This document shows, one piece after another, positions 16,877 through 26,044 of a stretch of DNA of 64,000 nt (positions are counted from its first letter, which is position 1; every line of letters begins with the position of its first letter). The notes beneath the pieces were generated by a model that had not been told where the DNA came from, searched no databases, and saw only the letters and a list, made by a program, of their open reading frames with translations. Location of the stretch: the NCBI GenBank assembly GCA_964611645.1, contig CAZTAO010000020.1, positions 9,455 to 73,454 of the forward strand. Reading direction: 5' to 3'. The translations under genes and the position numbers were made by a program. Source of the DNA: CAZTAO01 sp964611645 (GTDB lineage: Bacteria; Armatimonadota; UBA5829).

Positions 16877-18247
16877 ATGGAGAGTCCCCTGAGCATCTTC
16901 AAGCCATGTGATATACGGGGCGTGTTCCCGACGGACATCGACGCCCAGATAGCAGAGAGAATCGGAAAGGCCGTAGGCACATTGCTGAACGGCGGTTCGG
17001 CGCTTGTGGGCGGCGATGTGCGACTGTCTACCCCTGAGCTGAAGTCAGCAGTGACTCGGGGGCTAGCCGATACGGGAATCAGTGTCATTGACCTGGGTAT
17101 ACTCCCCACCCCCGCATTCTACTACGCACGGCGGCGCCTGGGGGTTAACGCAGGCGTAATGGTCACCGCATCCCACAATCCGCCGGAGTACAACGGTCTC
17201 AAGATGATCCTGGGCGATCTGCCGATAACCCCCGGCCAGGTGTCCGACATCAAAGCGGTCTATGAGTCAGGTGACTTCCGTTCCGCGGTCGGGAGCATAG
17301 AAACAGTAGACGTCACAGAAGACCATGTTGGCTTCTTGAAGCAGTTTTGGACAGACCTGACACGGGGAAAGAAGTGCGGACTGAAGGTCGTTGTCGATTG
17401 CGGCAATGGCAGCTTCTCCGAGATTGCGCCCAGAGTGCTCCGTGAGCTGGGTGTGGAATTTGTGCCGCTGTTCTGTGAGGTGGATGGGGCATTCCCAAGC
17501 AGAAGCCCCGACTCATCACTGGCCGCGAACCTCACCGCCCTCAGCAGGACCGTGGTCGAACAACGCGCCAATCTTGGCATAGCATTTGACGGCGATGGGG
17601 ACAGAGTCTCATTCGTCGATGAGAACGGTCTCTACCTGGATGCGGACACAGGCGTCGCTGTGCTAGCCGCCCACATTCCCGGTGGAGTGGCGGGCGAGAG
17701 CGTTGTGCTCGATATCAAATGCAGCCAATGCGCGCATGATGTGGTGCGATCCTGTGGCGGAACGCCGCTGTCGGAGAAGTCCGGCCACACGTTCATCCGG
17801 ACCCGTATGGCAATAGAGGACGCTAAGCTGGGGGGCGAGGTGAGTGGGCACTACTTCTACAGAGACCTGGGCTACGCGGACGATGGTATGTACACCGCCC
17901 TGCTAATGACCCACATAGTGTCGACGGCAGGGAAGCTGTCCGAACTGCGAGAAGAAGTCCCCCATTACTTCACCACGCCGGACATCCGGCTGCACACCGA
18001 CAACAGCCCCGCAGTTTTGGATGCAATCGCCTCAGCGTTCCCGTCCGACCGGGTACAGCGGCTGGATGGAGTGAAAGTGCTCTTCGATGAAGGCTGGGGA
18101 CTGGCAAGAATCTCGGTCACTGAGCCGGTGCTCACACTGCGATTCGAGTCCAAACGCCCTGAGGCTCTGGAAAGCATAGTACAAGCATTCCTGAGCCCCG
18201 TTCCGCGTGTAAAGAAGGACTTCGAGGAGTATCGGTCTACGCGCTGA
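16877..18247 (+). CDS. Phosphomannomutase/phosphoglucomutase
   Basis: 456 residues of the alpha-D-phosphohexomutase superfamily. The phosphoserine loop reads VTASHNPPEYNGLK, the metal-binding loop is DGDGDRVSF, the sugar-binding loop is GGEVSGHYFY, and a C-terminal phosphate-binding domain is present. It opens with IFKPCDIRGVFP, typical of AlgC/ManB-type PMM/PGM. It interconverts hexose 1- and 6-phosphates for cell-envelope sugars. Whether it prefers mannose or glucose cannot be read here. Confidence 0.92.
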   Translation: MESPLSIFKPCDIRGVFPTDIDAQIAERIGKAVGTLLNGGSALVGGDVRLSTPELKSAVTRGLADTGISVIDLGILPTPAFYYARRRLGVNAGVMVTASHNPPEYNGLKMILGDLPITPGQVSDIKAVYESGDFRSAVGSIETVDVTEDHVGFLKQFWTDLTRGKKCGLKVVVDCGNGSFSEIAPRVLRELGVEFVPLFCEVDGAFPSRSPDSSLAANLTALSRTVVEQRANLGIAFDGDGDRVSFVDENGLYLDADTGVAVLAAHIPGGVAGESVVLDIKCSQCAHDVVRSCGGTPLSEKSGHTFIRTRMAIEDAKLGGEVSGHYFYRDLGYADDGMYTALLMTHIVSTAGKLSELREEVPHYFTTPDIRLHTDNSPAVLDAIASAFPSDRVQRLDGVKVLFDEGWGLARISVTEPVLTLRFESKRPEALESIVQAFLSPVPRVKKDFEEYRSTR

Positions 18248-18275
18248 CAGCTATTACAGCCGGCGCCGGCCGAAG

Positions 18276-18671
18276 CTACTGATCCAGTTCTATCCCGGAA
18301 GACATAAGCTCAGGAAGCCTCTGAGACAGTGACTCCATGGCGTTCTTGGCCCGCGCATATAGCGGATCGATAGCCACAGCGGTAGAATACTCGCTCCACG
18401 CCTCATTTGGCACATCGGCAGCTTCGTAGGCCTGGCCAAGGTTGTAGTGGACCACCGGAGAATTGGGGCGGATCTCAGAGGCCCGTTTCAGCGCTCCGAT
18501 TGCAGCATTGTAGCGGCCAAGCTGCGAGTATGCGATGCCAAGGTAGACGAAAGACTCGTAGTCATCTCCCGACTCACGAGTCGCTGCCTCGAACATCGAC
18601 ACGGCCCCTTTGTAATCGCCATTTCCGAACGCTTCGACTCCCTGGTCAAAGCTTGAAGTATGCTCCGTCAT
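18276..18671 (-). CDS. Small TPR protein
   Basis: 131 residues, almost entirely three tandem TPRs (FDQGVEAFGNGDYKGAVSMF, ESFVYLGIAYSQLGRYNAAI, PVVHYNLGQAYEAADVPNEA). GGGAGAG precedes the ATG. There is no signal peptide or other domain, so it is probably a cytoplasmic scaffold. It converges with the phosphohexomutase gene. Confidence 0.8.
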   Translation of the reverse strand: MTEHTSSFDQGVEAFGNGDYKGAVSMFEAATRESGDDYESFVYLGIAYSQLGRYNAAIGALKRASEIRPNSPVVHYNLGQAYEAADVPNEAWSEYSTAVAIDPLYARAKNAMESLSQRLPELMSSGIELDQ

Positions 18672-18879
18672 GTTTCTCTCCCACCTACCAAATCAGCCGG
18701 ACCGCCATCTGCAGCAAGCCGGCCTGATGTCCCTATTTGTATACGTTGTCATGATAGCACAATCCTCCTTGGCAGAACACATGTCGCAAACGGATGCTCG
18801 TTTGGCCCCGGCAACTTGTAGTGCGCGGCCATGAACGAGTAGAATACATGGAACTTGGACTGGATCGGGATGTGTTAAG

Positions 18880-20457
18880 ATGATCTCACCACAACGCTTT
18901 ACACCGGAACTGCGCAGATACGGGGCAGCTTTGGCCTCAGTGGCTCTAGCTACGATCCTTCTGCTTCCTGGGCGATACTACTTTGCTAAGGGACAGTGGG
19001 CTCTTCTTTACTTGTTAGTGATAATGTTTGTTGCTGCCTTGAGCGGCGTGAGGGCCGCGTTGCTTGCGGCTGTCCTGTCGTTTCTGTGTTGGAACTTCTT
19101 CTTCCTCCCCCCGTACCATACATTCGTTGTCTCCGATCTCAAGGACTGGCTTTCGCTGGTTGTATTTCTCATTGTCGGGATCATAGTCGGCCTGCAGACT
19201 GCAAAACTGAGACAGCGGGAACAGGAGGCCCTGGCCCGCGAACGTGAGACAATACTGCTCAACCGATTCAGCGCTCACCTGGTTTCCGATCTGTCAGTAG
19301 ACGAAATGGCCAACGTACTGCAGGAAGAAGTTACTCGAGCAACGCGGGCAAGGGTATCAGCCCTGTTTGTGCCCGACAACTCGGAGAAGCTGACCAAGGC
19401 GGTGGTTGCCGCCGGACAGGTTGAGCCCCATGATCCGGATGTGGCCCGAATGGTCGAATGGGTGTACCGGGAATCCAAAGCAATCGGCATTGCGGAAGCC
19501 GACCACCCACCAATTGCCAGAACCACGGGTTGGCCGGTGGCGGTCACCCATTCCGAGGCAGGATTCGGCGAATCCCGAGATGATATTGTTCTGCCGCTGC
19601 AAACTGCCACACGACGCGTGGGGGTCTTGTATGTTGGTCAGCGAACCGACGCGCAGCCATTCTCATCTTCCGACGTTCGCGTTCTGATCGCGATAGCCAA
19701 TCTGGCGTCGGCATTCCTGGAACGCAAGCAGCTTCAGGCTGTGGAGGTAGAAGCAGAGGCGCTGCAAGAGGCGGACCGACTCAAGTCCACTTTCGTGTCA
19801 TCGATATCCCACGAGTTGAAGACGCCCATAGCCTCAATCACCGCCACTATCACAAACCTGCTTGAGGCAGATGTCTCGTGGGACGCAACTAGCGTGCGCG
19901 GGGAACTCGAGGCTCTGCAGGAGGATCTCCAACGTCTTAACAACAGCATCGGCGCGCTTCTGGACTTCTCTCGACTCGAAGCAGCAGCCTGGGAACCAAA
20001 GAAAGACTGGTACGATGTGGGCGAGATTCTCGGGACCACCATGTCAAGCATTCCGGAGAAGCTGCGCGGCCGCGTCTCATTCTCGCTGCCCGAGGACTTG
20101 CCTGCGGTGCGCGTGGATTTCCAGCAGATGTCCCGCGTGCTGCAGAACCTCCTGGAAAATGCCCTTACCTACAGCGGCGCGAAGGCTCCGGTGGCTTTCG
20201 GCGCATCATCTACTGACGACCACGTCAATATGTGGGTTGAGGACGCCGGGCCTGGGATTGCTCCGGAGGAACGAAAGCGCGTCTTCGAGAAGTTCTACCG
20301 AGGCGCCGCATCGGCCAAGATGCCGTCGGGCACCGGACTCGGGCTTGCGGTTGCGGCGGAGATTGTAAAGTCCCACGGCGGCAAGATATGGGCCGAAGAC
20401 GCAGAACCCCGCGGCGCGAGGCTTATGGTATGTCTGCCAAGGGAGGCCAAACAGTGA
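18880..20457 (+). CDS. kdpD: KdpD-type sensor histidine kinase lacking the N-terminal KdpD/USP domains
   Basis: 525 residues. Four TM helices of the DUF4118 type (residues about 12-110, including FFLPPYHTFVVSDLKDW) are followed by a coiled-coil and a GAF-like domain. The HisKA phosphoacceptor is in SSISHELKTPIASI, and the ATPase has N-box NLLENALTYS and G-boxes GPGIAPEE and GTGLGLAVA. Normal KdpD (about 890 residues) has an extra 400-residue cytoplasmic N-part with Walker A and a USP fold. Here that part is absent and a separate gene at 26041 encodes it. The stop overlaps the kdpE start (GTGA). Confidence 0.93.
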   Translation: MISPQRFTPELRRYGAALASVALATILLLPGRYYFAKGQWALLYLLVIMFVAALSGVRAALLAAVLSFLCWNFFFLPPYHTFVVSDLKDWLSLVVFLIVGIIVGLQTAKLRQREQEALARERETILLNRFSAHLVSDLSVDEMANVLQEEVTRATRARVSALFVPDNSEKLTKAVVAAGQVEPHDPDVARMVEWVYRESKAIGIAEADHPPIARTTGWPVAVTHSEAGFGESRDDIVLPLQTATRRVGVLYVGQRTDAQPFSSSDVRVLIAIANLASAFLERKQLQAVEVEAEALQEADRLKSTFVSSISHELKTPIASITATITNLLEADVSWDATSVRGELEALQEDLQRLNNSIGALLDFSRLEAAAWEPKKDWYDVGEILGTTMSSIPEKLRGRVSFSLPEDLPAVRVDFQQMSRVLQNLLENALTYSGAKAPVAFGASSTDDHVNMWVEDAGPGIAPEERKRVFEKFYRGAASAKMPSGTGLGLAVAAEIVKSHGGKIWAEDAEPRGARLMVCLPREAKQ

Positions 20458-21152
20458 CTTCGCCTGAAAAGCCGCCAAGAATCCTGATAGTAGACGACGA
20501 GGAGCAGATTCGTCGCGCGCTCAAGTCGATTCTGTCGACGCGTAAGTACGAGGTCATCACGGCCTCCACAGGCGAGGAAGCCATAGACCTGGCCATAGAC
20601 TTCAGTCCCGATATGGTGATCCTTGACCTATCGCTGCCCGGAATAGACGGCATTGCGATATGCAAGGAGCTTCGCGCCTGGTACACCGGCCCTATCCTGG
20701 TGCTGAGTGTTAGAGCCGGGGACGCCGACAAGATCGCAGCCCTGGACACAGGCGCCGATGATTACCTCACAAAGCCATTCTCGGCGGGTGAACTGCTTGC
20801 GCGGGTTCGCGCGCAGCTTCGCCGCACTGCTCAGCTTGTTGCCCCACCCCCAGTGATAGCAGTCGGAGATATGGAGATAGACCTTGCCCACCGCAGGGTC
20901 AGACGCGGGGGCAACGAGGTTGAGCTTACTCGTATTGAGTTCGACATTCTGGCCTACCTCGCCCAGAACCTCGATTGCGTGGTCACCTCGAAGATGATAT
21001 TGGAGAAAGTATGGGGTCCTGAATACGGGGACGACACACAGACCCTCCGTGTCCACATAAGTCACCTCAGAAAGAAGATAGAACCTCACCCATCCGTTCC
21101 CCACTACGTGCTCACCGAGCCGGGCGTGGGTTTCCGCCTCGCAAATAATTAA
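20454..21152 (+). CDS. kdpE: KdpE response regulator
   Basis: About 232 residues from a GTG that overlaps the kdpD stop and has AAGGGAGG seven bases upstream. The receiver domain has the acid pair VDDEE, the phospho-aspartate in MVILDLSLPGIDG and the lysine in DYLTKPF. The OmpR/PhoB winged helix includes LTRIEFDILAYLA and TLRVHISHLRKKIE. It is KdpE by context: it is coupled to the KdpD kinase and sits directly before kdpFABC, which it should activate under K+ limitation. Confidence 0.93.
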   Translation: MTSPEKPPRILIVDDEEQIRRALKSILSTRKYEVITASTGEEAIDLAIDFSPDMVILDLSLPGIDGIAICKELRAWYTGPILVLSVRAGDADKIAALDTGADDYLTKPFSAGELLARVRAQLRRTAQLVAPPPVIAVGDMEIDLAHRRVRRGGNEVELTRIEFDILAYLAQNLDCVVTSKMILEKVWGPEYGDDTQTLRVHISHLRKKIEPHPSVPHYVLTEPGVGFRLANN

Positions 21153-21158
21153 CACAAA

Positions 21159-21196
21159 CTTTACACCCAACCCGCCTCATTTTACGGCCCTATAAC
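21159..21196 (+). promoter_or_regulatory. Candidate KdpE-activated promoter of the kdp operon
   Basis: TTTACACCC at 21160-21168 followed by CCCGCC (21171-21176) resembles, from memory, the TTTACACCCCGCC core of the E. coli KdpE site upstream of kdpF. TATAAC (21191-21196) is a good -10 box, and no -35 match lies at normal spacing, as expected for an activator-dependent promoter. It lies between the kdpE stop and the first small ORF. The identity is inferred. Confidence 0.4.
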
Positions 21197-21262
21197 ACCC
21201 CATTGGCTATGCTATTCATGGTTGCGGCAATACATCGTCTTGCCGACGAAGGAAGAATCACC

Positions 21263-21526
21263 ATGAACGCAATGCTGCTTCTACTTATTAGCTTGATCGT
21301 CTTATGGGTCTACTCCCGGATGCTGATCTGGCACACCTACACTTCTCGGGACACACACGTCGAGGAGAAGCAGGAAGCGCCTGAACTGCGGACTTACGTC
21401 GTACCGGGATACTCAAAGGAGGAGTCTGATGACAGATCTAATCTACATTTTGCTTGCTGCAGCGTTCTACGCAGCGAGCGTCTGGTTCGTGCGCGGCATC
21501 GACAGGCTATAGGTGGGAGTCGATGA
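21263..21526 (+). CDS. Small single-TM protein at the head of the kdp operon (uncertain)
   Basis: 87 residues. GAAGGAAG precedes the ATG, and the first 20 residues form a TM helix (AMLLLLISLIVLWVYSRMLI). A polar region follows (EEKQEAPELRTYVVPGYSKE). The tail from about residue 56 overlaps the next micro-ORF in another frame and looks like shadow sequence, so the true functional part may be only the first half. The stop overlaps the kdpF ATG. I do not recognise the family. Confidence 0.5.
   Translation: MNAMLLLLISLIVLWVYSRMLIWHTYTSRDTHVEEKQEAPELRTYVVPGYSKEESDDRSNLHFACCSVLRSERLVRARHRQAIGGSR
21429..21512 (+). CDS. 27-residue membrane micro-protein upstream of kdpF
   Basis: A very strong ribosome site (AAAGGAGG, 6 bases before the ATG) starts a 27-residue single-TM peptide, MTDLIYILLAAAFYAASVWF then VRGIDRL. 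Similar 25-30 residue peptides ending VRGxxRL occur upstream of kdpF in other bacteria, as far as I recall. It lies entirely inside the preceding ORF in a different frame. It may be an extra small Kdp subunit. Confidence 0.65.
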   Translation: MTDLIYILLAAAFYAASVWFVRGIDRL

Positions 21527-21612
21527 ACCCTGAATACCTGATTAATGGCCTCATCGCACTCGCTACTTTGTCCTATCTTGGCTATGCTCTCTTGCGACCA
21601 GAGAGGCTGTAG
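21523..21612 (+). CDS. kdpF: KdpF, small stabilising subunit of the K+-ATPase
   Basis: 29 residues, one TM helix: MNPEYLINGLIALATLSYLG then YALLRPERL. Length, position directly before kdpA, and the GYxxYAL(L/I) pattern match KdpF, which stabilises the KdpABC complex in the membrane. The start overlaps the stop of the upstream small ORF (ATGA). It ends eight bases before kdpA. Confidence 0.85.
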   Translation: MNPEYLINGLIALATLSYLGYALLRPERL

Positions 21613-21620
21613 AGCACATC

Positions 21621-23339
21621 ATGGCAAGCTCAATCCATTTTGGTATACTGCAGATCGCTGCATACTGCTTATTGCTCCTGCTGCTGATAAAGCCGTTGGG
21701 AGCATATATGGCCCGCATTTTTCAAGGCGAGAGAACATTGCTCAGCCCCGCCTTTGCGCCTGTGGAGAAGCTGATATATCGCCTGTGCGGGATTGCCCCC
21801 AACAGAGAAATGCGCTGGACAACCTATTGCATCGCGTTGCTCGCATTCAACTTCGTCGGATTCTTGCTTCTCTATGGAATTCTGAGGCTGCAACATGTGC
21901 TGCCACTTAGTCCGATGAAGCTGCCTGGAATGCCTCCGGACCTTGCGTTCAATACGGCGGTCAGCTTCGCTACGAATACCAACTGGCAAGCATATCCAGG
22001 AGAGTCGACCGCCAGTTACTTCTCCCAAATGGTCGGACTCACATTCCACAACTTCGTATCTGCTGCCACGGGAGTCGCGATGGCGGTGGCCGTATTCCGA
22101 GGTTTCGCTAGGCGGTCGGCTGGCGAGATTGGGAACTTCTGGGTGGACATGACGCGGTCATGTCTGTACGTGCTGCTGCCGCTGTCTCTGGTTCTGTCGC
22201 TGTTTCTTGTGTCGCAGGGGGTGATCCAGAACCTTTCGCCTTACACGACTGCATCGACGGTTCAGGGAGCAAGCCAGACTATCCCGAACGGCCCAACAGC
22301 ATCCCAGGTCGCGATAAAGCAGCTAGGAACAAACGGCGGAGGATTCTTCAACGCCAACTCCGGCCATCCGTTTGAGAATCCGACACCGCTATCCAACTTC
22401 GTGGAGATGCTGGCGATACTGCTGATACCCGCTGCTCTGACCTACACATTCGGGCGTTTCGTCGGTAATCAGCGCCAGGGTTGGGCGTTGTTCGCGGCGA
22501 TGTTCTTGTTGTTCATAGTCGCGGTGGGGGCAGTCTACTGGAGTGAACAGTTGGGCAACCCAATCACTGCCGCAGCGGGAGTCGAAAGATCCGGCGGCAA
22601 TATGGAGGGTAAGGAAGTAAGGTTTGGGATTGCCAACTCCGCTCTGTGGGCAGTCGCTACAACGGACGCATCCAACGGATCGGTCAACTCCATGCACGAC
22701 AGCTTCACACCGCTCGGCGGTGGGGTACTGCTCCTCAACATCGGTCTTGGTGAAGTGGTGTTCGGCGGCATTGGAGTTGGCGTGATGAGCATGTTGGTCT
22801 TCGCAATTCTCGCCGTGTTCATTGCCGGACTGATGGTTGGGAGAACGCCGGAATACTTGGGGAAGAAGGTCGAGTCCAGGGAGATGAAGATGGCTATGCT
22901 GTCCGTTCTCTTCTTCGCGGCAACAGTGCTGTGTGTCACTGCGGTGGCTGTGGCGACGTCGGCAGGACTCGCGGGCAGGCTCAACACTGGGCCACACGGG
23001 TTCTCCGAGATACTATATGCCGCGCACTCCGCCGCGGGCAACAACGGCAGCGCGTTCGCCGGCCTGAACGCAAACACGCCTTTCTACAACACATTACTGG
23101 GAATCGCGATGCTAGTCGGACGGTACCTGGTCTACATACCGATACTGGCACTAGCAGGCTCAATGGCTGGAAAGAGGACTGTCCCGGAGACTAGCGGCAC
23201 ATTCCCAACCACAGGGGCGCTCTTCGTGGGGCTGGTGATCGGGGTCATTGTCATAGTCGGCGCACTAACATTCTTCCCTGCCTACTCATTGGGGCCAATA
23301 GTCGAACACTTCCTTGCGCGCACGGGTGGTGTCCTTTGA
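21621..23339 (+). CDS. kdpA: K+-transporting ATPase subunit A
   Basis: 572 residues, about ten TM helices arranged as four MPM units. The K+ selectivity-filter loops are visible (SFATNTNWQAYPGES, LGTNGGGFFNANSGHPFENP, SAAGNNGSAFAGLN). KdpA selects and conducts K+ and couples to the KdpB pump. The length matches the E. coli protein (557). Confidence 0.97.
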   Translation: MASSIHFGILQIAAYCLLLLLLIKPLGAYMARIFQGERTLLSPAFAPVEKLIYRLCGIAPNREMRWTTYCIALLAFNFVGFLLLYGILRLQHVLPLSPMKLPGMPPDLAFNTAVSFATNTNWQAYPGESTASYFSQMVGLTFHNFVSAATGVAMAVAVFRGFARRSAGEIGNFWVDMTRSCLYVLLPLSLVLSLFLVSQGVIQNLSPYTTASTVQGASQTIPNGPTASQVAIKQLGTNGGGFFNANSGHPFENPTPLSNFVEMLAILLIPAALTYTFGRFVGNQRQGWALFAAMFLLFIVAVGAVYWSEQLGNPITAAAGVERSGGNMEGKEVRFGIANSALWAVATTDASNGSVNSMHDSFTPLGGGVLLLNIGLGEVVFGGIGVGVMSMLVFAILAVFIAGLMVGRTPEYLGKKVESREMKMAMLSVLFFAATVLCVTAVAVATSAGLAGRLNTGPHGFSEILYAAHSAAGNNGSAFAGLNANTPFYNTLLGIAMLVGRYLVYIPILALAGSMAGKRTVPETSGTFPTTGALFVGLVIGVIVIVGALTFFPAYSLGPIVEHFLARTGGVL

Positions 23340-23352
23340 GGAGGCAGATAAG

Positions 23353-25428
23353 ATGAACAGGAACGATGGAATCATGCCTAATGAAGACCACCATTCTCAC
23401 AGCAAACGAAAGGCTATTCCCGCAGCCCCGATCATGAGGCAGGCGGTGGTGGACGCAGTCAGAAAGCTGGACCCCCGCAGCCTTCTTTCCAACCCCGTGA
23501 TCTTCATAACCGAGATCGGCAGCGCCATCACGACATGCTACTTCGCAGCCGCACTTTTCACTGGAAGCGGCGCAGTGGGTTTCACGGGAGCCATTGCAGC
23601 CTGGCTGTGGTTCACCGTGCTGTTTGCCAACTTCGCGGAAGCCATGGCCGAGGGCCGAGGCAAGGCCCAAGCGGATTCCCTTCGGAGAATGAAGACTGAG
23701 ACGATGGCTGCGCGGGTTGTCGGAGATCACGTAGAGATGGTCTCAGCAACGCAACTACGCAAAGGCGATGTTGTGGTGATTTCCGCGGGACAGATCATCC
23801 CGGGCGATGGAGAGGTTGTCGAGGGCATTGCCTCGGTAGATGAGTCCGCCATCACTGGGGAATCGGCTCCGGTAATCAGGGAAAGTGGAGGCGACAGAAG
23901 CGCGGTAACCGGCGGCACTAAAGTCCTATCCGACGAAATCAAAGTCAGAATCACCTCCGAGCCTGGCCAGACATTCCTCGACCGAATGATAGCGCTGGTG
24001 GAGGGGGCCGCGCGGCAGAAGACTCCCAACGAGATCGCCCTGAACATTCTGCTCGCCGGTCTGAGCATCATATTCCTGCTGGTGGTAGTGACACTTCAGC
24101 CTTTCGCCGTCTACGCAGGGACTTCAATACCAGTTCCAGTGCTGATTGCGCTGCTTGTGTGCCTGATCCCTACCACCATTGGAGGTCTTCTCTCGTCCAT
24201 AGGAATCGCAGGGATGGACAGGCTTGTACAGCACAATGTGCTGGCGATGTCGGGTCGGGCAGTCGAAGCCGCTGGCGATATTCATACACTCTTGCTGGAT
24301 AAGACCGGCACGATCACTCTCGGCAATCGCCAAGCAGCAGAGTTTCTGCCGGTGGACGGATTTGCCGAGATTGATGTTGCGGATGCGGCGCAGCTTGCCT
24401 CACTCAGTGATGAGACCCCGGAAGGACGGTCAATAGTTGTGCTGGCAAAGGACTACGGCTTCAGAGACCGGCACATCAGCCAGGTCGAAGCCGAGTTCGT
24501 TCCCTTCTCCGCGCAGACCCGAATGAGCGGCATCGACTGGAACGGAAGCCGAATTCGCAAGGGAGCTACAGACGCCGTGGAGGCTTGGGTAAAGGAGAAC
24601 GGGGGAACCATCCCAAAAGGGCTCAAACCCGTCGTGGAGCGAATCTCAAACTCAGGCGGCACACCGCTGGTGGTGGCGCGGGACAAGGACACTATCGGAG
24701 TCATCCATCTGAAGGACGTGGTGAAGGGCGGAATCCGCGAGCGGTTCGACCAACTGCGGGCCATGGGGATTCGGACGGTAATGATTACGGGAGACAATCC
24801 TCTCACGGCAGCGGCTATAGCCAAGGAAGCAGGAGTAGACGATTTCCTGGCTCAGGCCACCCCGGAAACCAAGATGGAGCTTATTCGCAAGGAGCAGTCA
24901 AGCGGAAAGCTGGTTGCGATGACCGGCGACGGTACAAACGATGCCCCCGCTTTGGCTCAGGCCGATGTCGGCGTCGCGATGAACACCGGGACAATGGCAG
25001 CCAAAGAAGCGGGCAACATGGTGGACTTGGATTCCAATCCCACCAAGCTGATAGAGATTGTTGAGATAGGCAAGCAGCTTCTGATGACCCGCGGGGCTCT
25101 GACAACTTTCAGCATAGCAAACGATGTCGCCAAGTATTTCGCCATTATTCCGGCCATCTTCGTAAACGCATACCCACTCCTGGATAAGCTCAACATCATG
25201 CGTCTGCATAGCCCACAGAGCGCGATTATGTCGGCGGTCATTTTCAACGCTCTGGTGATTGTGGCGCTTATCCCACTCGCGCTTCGAGGGGTGAAATATC
25301 GCCCTGTGGGGGCGGCATCGCTGCTGCGCAGGAACCTGCTCGTCTACGGTCTCGGCGGACTGATTGCCCCGTTCATCGGGCTGAAAGTCATAGATCTCGC
25401 GCTGACGGCCATGGGCATGGCAGGATAA
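23353..25428 (+). CDS. kdpB: K+-transporting ATPase subunit B (P-type ATPase)
   Basis: About 691 residues from the ATG at 23353, which has GAGGAGG eight to ten bases upstream. Actuator-domain TGES is in ESAITGESAPVI, the phosphorylation site is LLDKTGTITLGNR, and the hinge is MTGDGTNDAPALAQADVGVA. ATP hydrolysis here drives K+ uptake through KdpA. All core catalytic motifs are intact. Confidence 0.97.
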   Translation: MNRNDGIMPNEDHHSHSKRKAIPAAPIMRQAVVDAVRKLDPRSLLSNPVIFITEIGSAITTCYFAAALFTGSGAVGFTGAIAAWLWFTVLFANFAEAMAEGRGKAQADSLRRMKTETMAARVVGDHVEMVSATQLRKGDVVVISAGQIIPGDGEVVEGIASVDESAITGESAPVIRESGGDRSAVTGGTKVLSDEIKVRITSEPGQTFLDRMIALVEGAARQKTPNEIALNILLAGLSIIFLLVVVTLQPFAVYAGTSIPVPVLIALLVCLIPTTIGGLLSSIGIAGMDRLVQHNVLAMSGRAVEAAGDIHTLLLDKTGTITLGNRQAAEFLPVDGFAEIDVADAAQLASLSDETPEGRSIVVLAKDYGFRDRHISQVEAEFVPFSAQTRMSGIDWNGSRIRKGATDAVEAWVKENGGTIPKGLKPVVERISNSGGTPLVVARDKDTIGVIHLKDVVKGGIRERFDQLRAMGIRTVMITGDNPLTAAAIAKEAGVDDFLAQATPETKMELIRKEQSSGKLVAMTGDGTNDAPALAQADVGVAMNTGTMAAKEAGNMVDLDSNPTKLIEIVEIGKQLLMTRGALTTFSIANDVAKYFAIIPAIFVNAYPLLDKLNIMRLHSPQSAIMSAVIFNALVIVALIPLALRGVKYRPVGAASLLRRNLLVYGLGGLIAPFIGLKVIDLALTAMGMAG

Positions 25429-25441
25429 GGGGTTGAGTAGC

Positions 25442-26044
25442 ATGGCAAGACAATTGATGATCGCGGTGAAACTTACTGTTGTTCTGAGTGTGCTTCTTGG
25501 TGTGGTGTACCCTCTCGCGGTGACCGGGATTGCTCAGCTTGCCTTCCCCGCACAGGCAAACGGCAGCCTGGTCGTGAGCGACGGCAAGGTCATCGGCTCG
25601 AGACTCATCGTACAGCCCTTTGACAAGAGTGAGTATTACCACCCAAGGCCATCAGCTGCCTTCAATCCGGATGCTAACGCGCGGCAGGACAGATGGGTCT
25701 CCGGCGGCTCGAACTTCGGCCCAACAAGCAAGGCGTTGCGTGATAGACTAGCCGGTGACGTAAAGAGGGAACTGGCCCTGAATCCTGGCCTCAAGCTCGG
25801 CAGCGTTCCGGCGGATATGGTCACTGCATCAGCCAGCGGGCTGGATCCACACATATCCCCCAGCAACGCCTTCGCCCAGGTCGCGCGTGTTGCGGCGGCG
25901 CGAGGCATGGATGACACAGCATTGAGAAAGCTGGTTCGCGCTCATGTGGAGAATCGGACATTCGGCTTTCTCGGGGAGCCGCGAGTGAACGTGCTGATGC
26001 TGAATCTAGAGCTTGATTCATTGACAGAGGGTTCTCGGAAATGA
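25442..26044 (+). CDS. kdpC: K+-transporting ATPase subunit C
   Basis: About 200 residues from the ATG at 25442 (AAGGGG upstream). One N-terminal TM helix is followed by the periplasmic domain with YYHPRPSAAF, ASGLDPHISPSNAFAQVARVA and GEPRVNVLMLNLEL, all KdpC hallmarks. It stabilises the complex and raises the nucleotide affinity of KdpB. Its stop overlaps the following KdpD-like gene start (ATGA). Confidence 0.96.
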   Translation: MARQLMIAVKLTVVLSVLLGVVYPLAVTGIAQLAFPAQANGSLVVSDGKVIGSRLIVQPFDKSEYYHPRPSAAFNPDANARQDRWVSGGSNFGPTSKALRDRLAGDVKRELALNPGLKLGSVPADMVTASASGLDPHISPSNAFAQVARVAAARGMDDTALRKLVRAHVENRTFGFLGEPRVNVLMLNLELDSLTEGSRK

